NCBI GenBank assembly: GCA_050744245.1
Contig: JBOGGX010000032.1
Span: 1 to 38,583, forward strand
Reading direction: 5' to 3'
Origin: JBOGGX01 sp050744245
Lineage (GTDB): Bacteria; Actinomycetota; Acidimicrobiia; Acidimicrobiales; JBOGGX01
DNA length: 38,583 bases
Shown: piece after piece, positions 1 through 7,365 of the stretch
How positions within the stretch are numbered: the first letter of the stretch is position 1
Layout of the letters: the number at the start of each line of letters is the position of its first letter
Made by a program: the position numbers and the translations under genes
Notes under the pieces: generated by a model
Seen by the model: the letters and a program-made list of their open reading frames with translations, nothing else
Told to the model about the DNA's origin: nothing
Database searches by the model: none

Positions 1-631
1 GCCACAGGTCGACCCGGCGGGCCCGGTCGGCGCCCCGGCGGCCGCCCGTCTCGATCGTGACCCGGCGGGCCTGGAGATGACCGTGGCCATCGCCCAACCC
101 CTCCCACACCGCGCCGACCGGGGTGAACCTCTGGTCGGGAGCCTCGGGCCAGGGCCACCGCGCCCCGCCCAGCACCACCAGCACCGAACCCCGCTCGCGG
201 GCCCGGGCCGCCAACCGGCGGGCGTCGCCCGGCCGCACCCGGTGATCGACCCGGGCCAGCACCAGGTCGAACGCCTCGACCAGCGTGGCCACCACCGTCG
301 ACCACACGGCCGGCGGCGGCGAGGCCACCAGCACCAGCCGGTCGATGACGACACCGAACCCGGCCGCCGCGGCCAAACCGACCGTGGGCAGCCCGGCCAG
401 CGCGGCCCACGATCCGGCGGTCGAGGCCCCGGCCATCAGGGCCAGGGCCAGCGAGGTGGCGCCCGGGCCGCCGTCGACGGCCACGGTGCTGCCCCGCTGC
501 AGCCCGTTCACCCCCTCGGGGAACAGGCTCTCGAGCGCGGGCAGCACCGGCAGCACCCGCTCGTCGGCCCGGGTGACCGGTCGAGCGCGCGCCGCCACCT
601 CCCCTGCGAGGCCCGTGGCGCTCCGCCCCAT
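1..631 (-). CDS. imuA': ImuA'-like RecA-fold SOS mutagenesis protein, partial (3' end outside window)
   Basis: The first 210 codons, from ATG at 631, are open to the window edge. Visible family signatures are LPVLPALESLFPEGV (about residues 28-42), LQRGSTVAV, GATSLALALMAGAS, AGSWAALAGLPTVGLAAAA and WEGLGDGHGHLQARRV near the edge. These match the actinobacterial RecA-like ImuA' protein of the imuA'-imuB-dnaE2 translesion cassette as I know the family. The Walker A position is degenerate (GGPGATS, no GKT), as is usual for it. ImuA' is thought to help recruit the ImuB/DnaE2 mutagenic polymerase at the replication fork. imuB and dnaE2 would be expected beyond the left edge but cannot be seen. A GAGGGA-like ribosome site precedes the ATG, and a LexA-type box lies in the promoter, so DNA-damage induction is expected. 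The assignment rests on remembered family sequence, not a search. Confidence 0.8.
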   Translation of the reverse strand, partial: MGRSATGLAGEVAARARPVTRADERVLPVLPALESLFPEGVNGLQRGSTVAVDGGPGATSLALALMAGASTAGSWAALAGLPTVGLAAAAGFGVVIDRLVLVASPPPAVWSTVVATLVEAFDLVLARVDHRVRPGDARRLAARARERGSVLVVLGGARWPWPEAPDQRFTPVGAVWEGLGDGHGHLQARRVTIETGGRRGADRARRVDLW

Positions 632-641
632 AGGATCCCTC

Positions 642-670
642 ATCCTAACGAACAGGTGTTCGGCTGGCAA
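642..670 (-). promoter_or_regulatory. SOS-regulated promoter of imuA' with LexA-type box
   Basis: On the minus strand TTGCCA (670-665) and TAGGAT (647-642) are separated by exactly 17 bases, a good -35/-10 pair for the gene starting at 631. The perfect palindrome CGAACACCTGTTCG (662-649) lies wholly inside the spacer and fits the actinobacterial/Gram-positive SOS box GAAC-N4-GTTC. LexA bound here would block RNA polymerase. This agrees with the known damage induction of imuA' cassettes. The box also lies just upstream of the promoter of the divergent gene at 700. Confidence 0.8.
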
Positions 671-699
671 GGGTCGGTGGGCACTCGTATCGTGCCGCG
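664..699 (+). promoter_or_regulatory. putative promoter, leaderless start of the quinone oxidoreductase gene
   Basis: CTGGCA (664-669) and TATCGT (688-693) are 18 bases apart, and only six bases (GCCGCG) separate the -10 element from the ATG at 700. Transcription should begin at or next to the A of the start codon, and no Shine-Dalgarno sequence is present. That is the usual arrangement of actinobacterial leaderless genes. Confidence 0.5.
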
Positions 700-1620
700 A
701 TGCGCGCCGCCATCTACCGCCGCCATGGTCCCGCCCGCGACGTCCTCGAGCTCGTCGACCTGCCCGTGCCCGAACCGGGGCCGGGCGAGGTCAGGGCCCG
801 CATCCGCGTGTCGGCCGTCAACCCGACCGACTGGAAGAGCCGGCTGGGCCGCGGGAGCGGACCGGTGGAAGGGTTTCCGTTCCTCGTTCCCAACCAGGAC
901 GGCGCAGGCGCCATCGACGCCGTCGGCCCGGGCGTCGACGAGGGCCGGGTCGGCGAGCGGGTCTGGATCTACTTCGCCGCCTGGAAGCGCCAGTACGGCA
1001 CCGCGGCCGACTACATCTGCCTCCCCGAAGACCAGGCCGTGCCCCTCCCCGACGGCGCCTCCGACGACCTGGGCGCCAGCCTCGGCATCCCGGCCGTCAC
1101 CGCCCACCGCTGCCTCTTCGCCGACGGGCCCGTCGCCGACCGGGCGATCCTGATCGCCGGCGGGGCCGGGGCGGTCGGCCACTACGCCATCGAGCTGGCC
1201 CGGGCGGCCGGCGCCCACCACGTGGTGAACTACCGCGCCGGCCGACCCGGCGACACCGTCCAGGCCATCCTCGGCGCGGCCGGGGGACCCGTCGACCGCA
1301 TCGTCGAGGTGGCGCCGGTGGCCAACCGGGAACTCGACGAGGCCGTGCTGGCTCCGAACGGCGTCATCGCCACCTACGCCATCGACGGCGAGTTGGTCGC
1401 CGCCCGCCGCCAGATGGTGGGCAACGCCGTCTGGCGTTTCGTGCTCGTCTACACGATGGGTGAGACGGCGATCCGGCAGGCCGTCGCCGACGTGCGCGCC
1501 GCGTTGGCTGACGGCGCCCTGACCGCGCTACCCGCCCACCGGTTCGCGCTCGACGCCATGGTCGACGCCCACGATGCCGTGGAGCAGAACACGGTCGGCA
1601 AGGTCCTCGTCGACCTGTAG
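700..1620 (+). CDS. NADPH:quinone oxidoreductase (zinc-independent MDR family)
   Basis: The 306-residue protein has the N-terminal GroES-like fold of medium-chain dehydrogenases (MRAAIYRRHGPARDVLEL, then PGPGEVRARIRVSAVNPTDWK) and a Rossmann half with the nucleotide-binding motif AGGAGAVGHYAIELARAAGA at about residues 151-170. Structural and catalytic zinc cysteines are absent, as in the quinone reductase/zeta-crystallin branch. This branch usually carries out NADPH-dependent reduction of quinones or of alpha,beta-unsaturated carbonyls in the cytosol; the substrate here cannot be read from sequence. It starts at an ATG only six bases after a -10-like element. It is divergent from the SOS gene imuA', with the LexA box between them, and it converges closely with glutamate dehydrogenase (10-bp gap). 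Confidence 0.85.
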   Translation: MRAAIYRRHGPARDVLELVDLPVPEPGPGEVRARIRVSAVNPTDWKSRLGRGSGPVEGFPFLVPNQDGAGAIDAVGPGVDEGRVGERVWIYFAAWKRQYGTAADYICLPEDQAVPLPDGASDDLGASLGIPAVTAHRCLFADGPVADRAILIAGGAGAVGHYAIELARAAGAHHVVNYRAGRPGDTVQAILGAAGGPVDRIVEVAPVANRELDEAVLAPNGVIATYAIDGELVAARRQMVGNAVWRFVLVYTMGETAIRQAVADVRAALADGALTALPAHRFALDAMVDAHDAVEQNTVGKVLVDL

Positions 1621-1630
1621 CTCTCGGGTT

Positions 1631-2875
1631 TTACGGGAACAGGCCGCGGGCGCCGATGGCCTCGGCCACCCGCTCGATGGCGAGGGCGAACGCGGCCCGG
1701 CGGAGCGGCACCTTGAGCTGCTCGCCCTTGGCCCACACCGTCACGAAGGCGTGGTCCATCTTCTGCCGCAGCCGCTCGGCGACGAGCTCCTCGTCCCAGG
1801 CGTAGCCCTGCTTGCTCTGGGCCCACTCGAAGTACGAAGCCGTGACGCCGCCGGCATTGGCCAGGATGTCGGGCACCACCACGATCTGCCGGTCATGGAG
1901 GACCGGTTCGGCCTCCGGCGTCGTCGGGCCGTTGGCCGCCTCGACCACCACCCGGGCGCCGAGTCGACCCGCCACATCAGCGGTGATCACGCCACCGAGG
2001 GCGGCCGGCACCAGCAGCTCGCACGGCACCTCCCACATCAGGTCGGGGTCGACGGGATCGCCCCCCTGGAACCCGGCCACCGACTTGAACTCGGCCACGT
2101 GGTCGGACAGGGCGGCGACGTCGAGCCCACCCTCGTTGACCACCGCACCGCCGATGTCGCTGACCGCCACCACCCGCATCCCGGCCGACGCCAACAGGAA
2201 GGCGAGCGGCCCGCCGACCTTGCCGAAGCCCTGGATCACGGCTCGGCTTCCCGTCATCGGCAGGTCGACCTCGCGGAACACGTTGCGGACGCACACGACG
2301 ACGCCGGCCGAAGTGGCACCCGAGTGCATCTTGCTGCCGCCGACCGAGAGGGGCTTGCCGGTGACCACGCCGGGGAGGAACGCACCGGTGGTCATCGACA
2401 GCGTGTCCATCAACCAGGCCATCACCCGTGAGTCGGTGTTGATGTCGGGGGCGGGGACGTCGCGGTCCGGCCCCAGGATCGGCGAGATGGCGTAGGTGTA
2501 GCGCCGGGTGACCCGCTCGAGCTCGGCCAGCGACAGCTTGGTCGGGTCGCACCGCACCCCGCCCTTGGCGCCGCCAAAGGGCAGGTCCGCGATCGCCGTC
2601 TTGAAGGTCATCATGGCGGCCAGCGCCTTCACCTCGTCGACGTCGACGTCGGGGTGGAACCGGATCCCGCCCTTGCCCGGTCCCCTCGTCGTGTCGTGCT
2701 GGACCCGCCAGCCGATGAAGACCTCGACGCGACCGTCGTCCATCCGAACGGGGATGGCGACCTCCAGCACACGGTCGGGGTTGCGCAGCATCCGGTGGAT
2801 GTCGGGGTCGACGCTCACCAGCGTGGCTGCGTCATCGAGGCGTTCGAGCACCGCCTCCCAGGAGCTTCGTGACAT
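1631..2875 (-). CDS. gdhA: Glu/Leu/Phe/Val dehydrogenase, probably glutamate dehydrogenase
   Basis: The 414-residue protein has the usual length of hexameric glutamate dehydrogenases. The N-terminal dimerisation/substrate domain contains GPGKGGIRFHPDVD and MTFKTAIADLPFGGAKGGV, which carry the conserved substrate-binding and catalytic lysines. DVPAPDINTDSRVMAWL follows. The C-terminal nucleotide domain has GFGKVGGPLAFLLASAGMRV, and the loop ANGPTTPEAEPVL is typical of GDH. The enzyme interconverts glutamate and 2-oxoglutarate plus ammonia; the sequence does not decide between NAD and NADP. It lies 28 bp downstream of the Nfu-N-like gene on the same strand, so co-transcription is likely. A CAGGA ribosome site precedes the ATG. 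Leucine or phenylalanine dehydrogenase are related alternatives, but length and motifs favour glutamate. Confidence 0.9.
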   Translation of the reverse strand: MSRSSWEAVLERLDDAATLVSVDPDIHRMLRNPDRVLEVAIPVRMDDGRVEVFIGWRVQHDTTRGPGKGGIRFHPDVDVDEVKALAAMMTFKTAIADLPFGGAKGGVRCDPTKLSLAELERVTRRYTYAISPILGPDRDVPAPDINTDSRVMAWLMDTLSMTTGAFLPGVVTGKPLSVGGSKMHSGATSAGVVVCVRNVFREVDLPMTGSRAVIQGFGKVGGPLAFLLASAGMRVVAVSDIGGAVVNEGGLDVAALSDHVAEFKSVAGFQGGDPVDPDLMWEVPCELLVPAALGGVITADVAGRLGARVVVEAANGPTTPEAEPVLHDRQIVVVPDILANAGGVTASYFEWAQSKQGYAWDEELVAERLRQKMDHAFVTVWAKGEQLKVPLRRAAFALAIERVAEAIGARGLFP

Positions 2876-2903
2876 CGTGCAATCCTGCCGGGAACTGGGT
2901 CCG

Positions 2904-3266
2904 CTAGGACGCGGCGACCGGTTCCGGCGCGGCCTCCTCGCCGGACGGCTGGGCCACGCCGCTCGGCTCGTGGTAGTAGACGAAGAGCTCGCGGATCACG
3001 TCGATGAGCCCGTCGTCGGATCCGCCCTCGGCCAGGTCGACGGTGATCACGCTGCCGTTGATGTGGATGGCGTCGATGCCGCCCCGCTCGAACAGCCGGC
3101 GAGCGAGCTCGTCGACCGGCCGCTGGTCGTCGACGGGGCGGCCGGCGATATAGCGCTCGTGACCCATGCCGCTGAGCGGGCGGTTGATCTCGTAGCGGAC
3201 GATGTTCGGCCGCGTCGACGACGGCTTGGCGACGACGGTGATCGGCTGGCCCATGGCGCCCGGCAT
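2904..3266 (-). CDS. small protein resembling the Nfu/NifU N-terminal domain
   Basis: A 120-residue protein. The segment AGRPVDDQRPVDELARRLFERGGIDAIHINGSVITVDLAEG resembles the scaffold Nfu/NifU N-terminal domain, where a short helix leads into the strand 'I-x-x-I-x-I-x-G-x-x-I-T-V'. There is no CxxC motif, so it would not itself bind an Fe-S cluster as the C-terminal NifU domain does. The C terminus is acidic and alanine/proline rich. It directly precedes glutamate dehydrogenase with a 28-bp gap and is divergent from the AI-2E-type permease. The start may be the ATG at 3266 or the fifth-codon ATG at 3254. Function is unknown; the family match is moderately secure. Confidence 0.65.
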   Translation of the reverse strand: MPGAMGQPITVVAKPSSTRPNIVRYEINRPLSGMGHERYIAGRPVDDQRPVDELARRLFERGGIDAIHINGSVITVDLAEGGSDDGLIDVIRELFVYYHEPSGVAQPSGEEAAPEPVAAS

Positions 3267-3319
3267 GGTATCGGGAGGACCGCATCATCGTTGGTCGGAA
3301 GGAGTACGGTCCGCGCTCA

Positions 3320-4567
3320 GTGTCCGACGAGCTCGACATCGAGGATCCGACCACGACCACGGTCAACGCCGCCGAGGCGACCGGGCTCCGAGCGCCGGTG
3401 CCGTGGCGCACCATCTGGGGGGCCATCGGCGCCGTGCTCCTCACGTTTGTGCTGCTGCTGCTGGTTCGGGAGCTCGCCCGGGTCATCCTGTGGTCCGTGA
3501 TGGCGGCGTTCCTCGCCGCGGTCCTCACACCCGCCGTCGACCTGCTCCACCACCGGTACAAGGTCAGGCGGGGAATCGCCATCACCGTCGTGCTGGTCGT
3601 CGGCCTCCTCATGCTGGCCGGGCTGCTGACCGCGTTCATCGTCCCGCTCGTCCGGCAGGGCGCCAACTTCGCGGACGACCTCCCGGGCTACGTCGAGGAC
3701 GCCCAGGCCGGCCGGGGCCCGATCGGGCGGATCATCGAGCGCTACGACCTCCAGGAGTGGCTGGAGGAGAACCAGGATCGGCTGGAGGAGTTCGTCTCCC
3801 AGATCGGCTCCCGCTCGCTCGGCGTTCTGCAAAGCATCTTCGCCGGCGTCATCGCCCTCGTCACGACCTTCGTGCTCACCGTGTTCATCGTGGCCTCGGG
3901 GCCCCGATTGACCAGGGGTGCAACCATGCTCATCCCCGAGCAACATCGCCAACGGGCCCGGGTCGTCGGCGGCCGCTCGGCCCGCGCCGTGAGCGGCTAC
4001 GTCTTCGGCAACGTCGTGATCAGCATCGTGGCCGGCCTCAGCACCTGGCTCGTCCTCGTGATGCTCGGCGTGCCCTACGCCGGCGTGCTGGCGCTGTGGG
4101 TGGCCTTCGCCGATCTCATCCCGATGGTCGGGGCCACGCTCGGCGCCATCCCCACGATCGCCTTCTCGTTCCTGCACTCCACGAGAGCGGGCATCGTCGC
4201 CCTCATCTTCTACATCGCCTATCAGCAGTTCGAGAACCACGTGCTCCAGCCGGTGATCATGTCGCGCTCGGTGTCGGTGAGCCCCTTGGCCGTGTTCGTT
4301 GCCGCGCTCTGCGGGATCGAGCTGGCCGGGTTCGTCGGAGCGCTGCTCGCCGTGCCCGCCGCCGGGATCATCCAGGTCGTCGTGAGCGACTTCTACGACT
4401 GGCGCCGAGGCGAGCTGAAAATGCCGGCGACGGCCGGCGGGCCGAAAGCGCAGGAGGTCGAGCGGCGCCGGATGCGGGCCATGTTCGTGTCGCGCTGGTC
4501 GGGCGCGGCGCGCCGGGCCGAGGCCGAGCGGGCGGCTGCGGCCGTCGACGCGTCGCGGCCAGAATGA
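3320..4567 (+). CDS. AI-2E/PerM family membrane permease
   Basis: The 415-residue protein has paired hydrophobic helices near the start (WGAIGAVLLTFVLLLLVREL, ILWSVMAAFLAAVLTPAVDLL) and a third (GIAITVVLVVGLLMLAGLLTAFIVPLV). A central soluble stretch, about residues 110-170, contains EEFVSQIGSRSLGVLQSIF. A C-terminal helical block follows with the family signature YVFGNVVISIVAGLSTWLVLVMLGVPYAGVLALWVAFADLIPMVGATLGAIP, then ENHVLQPVIMSRSVSVSPLAVFVAA. This is the AI-2E transporter family (former UPF0118), whose members export diverse solutes; the cargo is not predictable. The C-terminal 60 residues are basic and cytosolic. The start is GTG at 3320, with an AAGGAG about 16 bases upstream. The neighbouring arginine genes on the same strand may be co-expressed. 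Confidence 0.85.
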   Translation: MSDELDIEDPTTTTVNAAEATGLRAPVPWRTIWGAIGAVLLTFVLLLLVRELARVILWSVMAAFLAAVLTPAVDLLHHRYKVRRGIAITVVLVVGLLMLAGLLTAFIVPLVRQGANFADDLPGYVEDAQAGRGPIGRIIERYDLQEWLEENQDRLEEFVSQIGSRSLGVLQSIFAGVIALVTTFVLTVFIVASGPRLTRGATMLIPEQHRQRARVVGGRSARAVSGYVFGNVVISIVAGLSTWLVLVMLGVPYAGVLALWVAFADLIPMVGATLGAIPTIAFSFLHSTRAGIVALIFYIAYQQFENHVLQPVIMSRSVSVSPLAVFVAALCGIELAGFVGALLAVPAAGIIQVVVSDFYDWRRGELKMPATAGGPKAQEVERRRMRAMFVSRWSGAARRAEAERAAAAVDASRPE

Positions 4568-4621
4568 CGTGCCCGCCGCTGCGTGTGGTGGCGGCGGTCC
4601 GACCGAGGAGCTGCTGCGCCG

Positions 4622-5857
4622 ATGGCAACCGAGACCGTGGTCCTCGATGGCCACATCGTCGACTCGCTCATCCTGCCCAAGGTCCTCGACCTCATCCTCG
4701 AGGCGGGCGCCGACTACCGGATCGACGACGTGGTGATCGGCAAGACCAACCTCGACACCAGCCGGGCCGTCATCGAGGTCACCCATCCCGACGACGACAC
4801 GCTCGGCTCGCTCCTCGACCAGCTGCAGGTCCACGGGGCCAACCGGCAGGGGCTGGGCGACGCGGCCGTGGTCCGCGCCGACCAGGACGGTGTGCTGCCC
4901 GCGGGGTTCTACTCGACGACGAACCTGGCCACCGAGGTCAGGATCGACGGCCACTGGCACGAGGTCGAGAACCCGGAGATGGACTGCGGCCTCGTCGTCA
5001 TCGGGCCAGAATGCGATGCGGGGTTGCGGGTGCGGACCCGGCCGATGCATCAGGTCCGGGCGGGCGACGTCATCGTCGTCGGCCATGACGGGGTGCGGGT
5101 CCGGGCGCCCGAGCGGCCACGCGACAGCCGTTCGTTCGAGTTCATGAACTCCGACGTGTCCTCGGAGAAGCCCAAGGCCCTGCTGCTGGCCCAGGTGACC
5201 GAGCGGATCAGGGCGGCCAAGGCCCGGGGCGGCAGGGTCCTCGCGGTGTGCGGCCCGGCCGTCGTCCACACGGGCGCCGCGCCCGACGTGGCCCGGCTCG
5301 TCCGCTCGGGCTGGATCGACGTCGTGTTCGCCGGGAACGGCTTCGCCACCCACGACATGGAGGCCAACGTGCTCGGGACGTCGCTCGGGGTGTCGGTGGC
5401 CGAGGGCACGGCGACCGAGGGCGGGCACTCCAACCATCTCCGGGTGATCAACGAGATCCGCCGGCACGGATCGATCGCGGCGGCCGTCGAGGCCGGGCTG
5501 GTGACCGGCGGGGTGATGTACGAGTGCGTCCGCCACGACGTGCCGTTTGTGCTCGGCGGGTCGATCCGCGACGACGGGCCGCTGCCCGACACCATCGCCG
5601 ACGTCGTGGCCGCGGCGGACGCCATGCGCGAGCTGGTCCCCGGCGTGGCCGTCGCCCTGATGCTGGCGTCGACGCTGCACGCCATCGGCACCGGCAACCT
5701 GCTGCCGGCCGGGGTCGAGACCTTCTGCGTCGACATCAACCAGGCCGTCGTGACCAAGCTGACCGACCGGGGCAGCCACCAGGCGCTCGGCATCGTGACC
5801 GACGTCGGGCCGTTCGTGCGCCAGCTCGCCGATCAGCTGACGGGCGCCGATGGCTGA
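4622..5857 (+). CDS. TIGR00300/COG1915 family protein, ornithine cyclodeaminase-like (LOR/SDH domain)
   Basis: From the ATG at 4622 (GAGGAG 11 bases upstream) the product is 411 residues. The N-terminal half (ETVVLDGHIVDSLILPKVLD...) matches the LOR/SDH conserved domain, and the second half has the Rossmann-like core of COG1915 (RVLAVCGPAVVHTG, WIDVVFAGNGFATHDMEANVLGTSLGVSV). Archaeal members of this family and the C-terminal domain of cyanobacterial AgrE are reported to convert ornithine to proline and ammonia with bound NAD. The next gene overlaps it by 8 bp and encodes the counterpart of the AgrE N-terminal arginine dihydrolase domain, so the pair probably forms a two-protein arginine-to-proline route. 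An earlier in-frame GTG at 4583 is disfavoured because the family begins near ETVVLDGH. Confidence 0.8.
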   Translation: MATETVVLDGHIVDSLILPKVLDLILEAGADYRIDDVVIGKTNLDTSRAVIEVTHPDDDTLGSLLDQLQVHGANRQGLGDAAVVRADQDGVLPAGFYSTTNLATEVRIDGHWHEVENPEMDCGLVVIGPECDAGLRVRTRPMHQVRAGDVIVVGHDGVRVRAPERPRDSRSFEFMNSDVSSEKPKALLLAQVTERIRAAKARGGRVLAVCGPAVVHTGAAPDVARLVRSGWIDVVFAGNGFATHDMEANVLGTSLGVSVAEGTATEGGHSNHLRVINEIRRHGSIAAAVEAGLVTGGVMYECVRHDVPFVLGGSIRDDGPLPDTIADVVAAADAMRELVPGVAVALMLASTLHAIGTGNLLPAGVETFCVDINQAVVTKLTDRGSHQALGIVTDVGPFVRQLADQLTGADG

Positions 5858-6689
5858 GCTGGCGTGGGGCCGGCGCTACCTGATGTGCCCGCCGCTCCAC
5901 TTCGGCGTCCTCTACGAGATCAACCCGTGGATGAGCCGGGAGGTCAAGGTCGACGTCGACGTGGCGAACGAGCAGTGGACGCGACTGGTCGCCACGCTGC
6001 GGGCCGCCGGCGCCGAGGTGGTCGTGGTCGAGCCCCGACCCGAGGTGCCCGACATGGTGTTCACGGCCAACGCCGGGGTGCTCAGCGGTTCGACCTTCGT
6101 GCCCGCCCACTTCCGCCACCCGGAGCGCCGGGCCGAGACCGAGATCTTCGCGTCCTGGTTCGCCGAGCAGGGCTGGCTCGTCGACCGCCTACCGTCCGAT
6201 CTCGACCACGAGGGGGCGGGCGACGCGCTGCCGTTCAACGGCGTCCTGCTGTCCGGGTACCGGATCCGGTCCGACGCCGCCGCCGGGCAGGTGCTGTCCG
6301 AGAAGCTCGGCGCTCCGGTGCGCGCGGTCGAGCTGGTCGCGGAGCGGATGTACCACATCGACCTGACGTTCTGCCCGCTCGACGACAGGCGGGCCCTGTG
6401 TGCGCCGCTCGCGTGGGACGCCTACGGGCGCAGGGTGGTCGAGGCCCTGGTGCCCGAGCCGTTGTGGCTGGAGGACGACGAGGCCTTCGGCTTCTGCGCC
6501 AACTCGGTCGTCGTCGGCACGCGGATCGTCATGCCGAAGGTGCCGCCGCGGGTCGGCCGGCAGCTCGAGGCGTGGGGTTTCGATGCGGTCGAGTGCCCGG
6601 TGGGCGAGTTCCTCAAGGCCGGGGGCGGCTGCCGTTGCCTGACGCTCGCACTCGACGTCGATCTGTCGGGGACCGCGCCGTCGAGCTGA
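5850..6689 (+). CDS. amidinotransferase-fold hydrolase, likely arginine dihydrolase (ArgZ/AgrE N-terminal type)
   Basis: The 279-residue protein belongs to the guanidino-group-modifying superfamily. Visible marks are YEINPWM (Asn25), PDMVFTANAGVL with Asn74 where arginine deiminases carry Asp, YHIDLTFCPLDDR with the catalytic His, and the C-terminal GGGCRCLTL with the likely nucleophile Cys263. The FTAN asparagine and single-domain size fit arginine dihydrolase, which releases ornithine, two ammonia and CO2 from arginine. Dimethylarginine hydrolases also carry this fold and remain possible. It starts within the end of the ornithine cyclodeaminase-like gene (8-bp overlap, likely translational coupling). 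Its 3' end overlaps the opposing membrane-protein gene by 77 bp. Confidence 0.8.
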   Translation: MAELAWGRRYLMCPPLHFGVLYEINPWMSREVKVDVDVANEQWTRLVATLRAAGAEVVVVEPRPEVPDMVFTANAGVLSGSTFVPAHFRHPERRAETEIFASWFAEQGWLVDRLPSDLDHEGAGDALPFNGVLLSGYRIRSDAAAGQVLSEKLGAPVRAVELVAERMYHIDLTFCPLDDRRALCAPLAWDAYGRRVVEALVPEPLWLEDDEAFGFCANSVVVGTRIVMPKVPPRVGRQLEAWGFDAVECPVGEFLKAGGGCRCLTLALDVDLSGTAPSS

Positions 6690-7053
6690 GCGCCAGGACG
6701 GCGAGCCCGATCGACACGACGGCGAGGGTGGTGTGGACCGCGGTGAAACCGGCGTCGTGGTCGGCGATGAGGATGCCGGTGCCGCGGACGACCCAGACGA
6801 CGATCGTCCAGCCCGCGAGGGCCACAACGGCGGTGGGGAGCCAGGACGTCCGGCGCAGGGCGGCGAGGGCGACCACGAGCCCGCCGACGATGAAACCGAG
6901 GGCGGGTGCGGTGCGAGCGAGTGTCAGTCCGTCGTCGGTGGCCAGGTTGCGCAGCCGGCCGGCCCACACGACGATCGACCAGGCGGCGAGGGCGAGCGCG
7001 GGCCACGCCGGCGGGCGGGACGAGACCATCAGAACGAGCGGCGCCGGAGGCAC
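6613..7053 (-). CDS. hypothetical four-helix membrane protein
   Basis: The 146-residue protein has four hydrophobic segments: PALALAAWSIVVWAG, TAPALGFIVGGLVVALAAL, WLPTAVVALAGWTIVVWVV and AVHTTLAVVSIGLAVLAL. A basic C-terminal tail is presumably cytosolic. I recognise no family. The start is uncertain: GTG at 7053 or ATG at 7029, neither with a clear ribosome site. The last 77 bp lie opposite the end of the arginine dihydrolase gene, so part of the tail is constrained by the other strand. Third-position GC is consistent with real coding. Confidence 0.6.
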   Translation of the reverse strand: MPPAPLVLMVSSRPPAWPALALAAWSIVVWAGRLRNLATDDGLTLARTAPALGFIVGGLVVALAALRRTSWLPTAVVALAGWTIVVWVVRGTGILIADHDAGFTAVHTTLAVVSIGLAVLALSSTARSPTDRRRVRASGNGSRPRP

Positions 7054-7101
7054 GGGTCGGTACGGAATGCGCGGTCGCGCCCACTCACGGCGTCACCTCC
7101 G

Positions 7102-7140
7102 AGCCCCGTCAGTGCTGTTTCAAGCACTTTCGTGTCAATC
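7102..7140 (-). promoter_or_regulatory. TTGACA element with overlapping AGTGCT inverted repeat
   Basis: On the minus strand a perfect TTGACA is followed closely by AGTGCT-TGAAAC-AGCACT (inverted repeat, 7111-7128). No strong -10 element is visible; AGCACT about 16 bases on is the best candidate. It could be a promoter with an operator for the membrane-protein gene starting at 7053 or 7029, or a weak stem-loop after the small gene ending at 7135. No T tract follows. Confidence 0.35.
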
Positions 7141-7332
7141 CGGTGTCTCCGGGTCTCCGTCGCCCTCGAACAGCTCGTAGAACTTCGGGTCGTTCGGGTT
7201 GTCGAGCAGGTCGTCCTCCTCGGCCCGGTGGCGGACCTCCTCGATCTTGCGCTCGAGCTCGTCGAGCCGCTCGCTCCTGTCGTCGACCGAATCGACCGAA
7301 TCCGTCTCGCTGCCGCTGTCGCTGTCGGACAT
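7135..7332 (-). CDS. small acidic coiled-coil protein
   Basis: A 65-residue, very acidic protein with a serine/aspartate-rich N terminus, a charged helix RLDELERKIEEVRHRAEEDD likely to form a short coiled coil, and a C-terminal FYELFEGDGDPETPD. Similar short proteins with a DELERKI...AEEDDLL core occur in other actinobacteria, as far as I recall, without assigned function. It sits 33 bp downstream of rnhB on the same strand and is probably co-transcribed with it. Confidence 0.6.
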   Translation of the reverse strand: MSDSDSGSETDSVDSVDDRSERLDELERKIEEVRHRAEEDDLLDNPNDPKFYELFEGDGDPETPD

Positions 7333-7365
7333 GGCCGCACCGTACCCCGTGGGCGAACCGGACGA

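Noticed and set aside
3317..5779. 820-residue minus-strand open frame
   Set aside because: It is antisense to the AI-2E permease and COG1915 genes, with His/Arg/Gly-rich low-complexity translation. In high-GC DNA this is a shadow frame.
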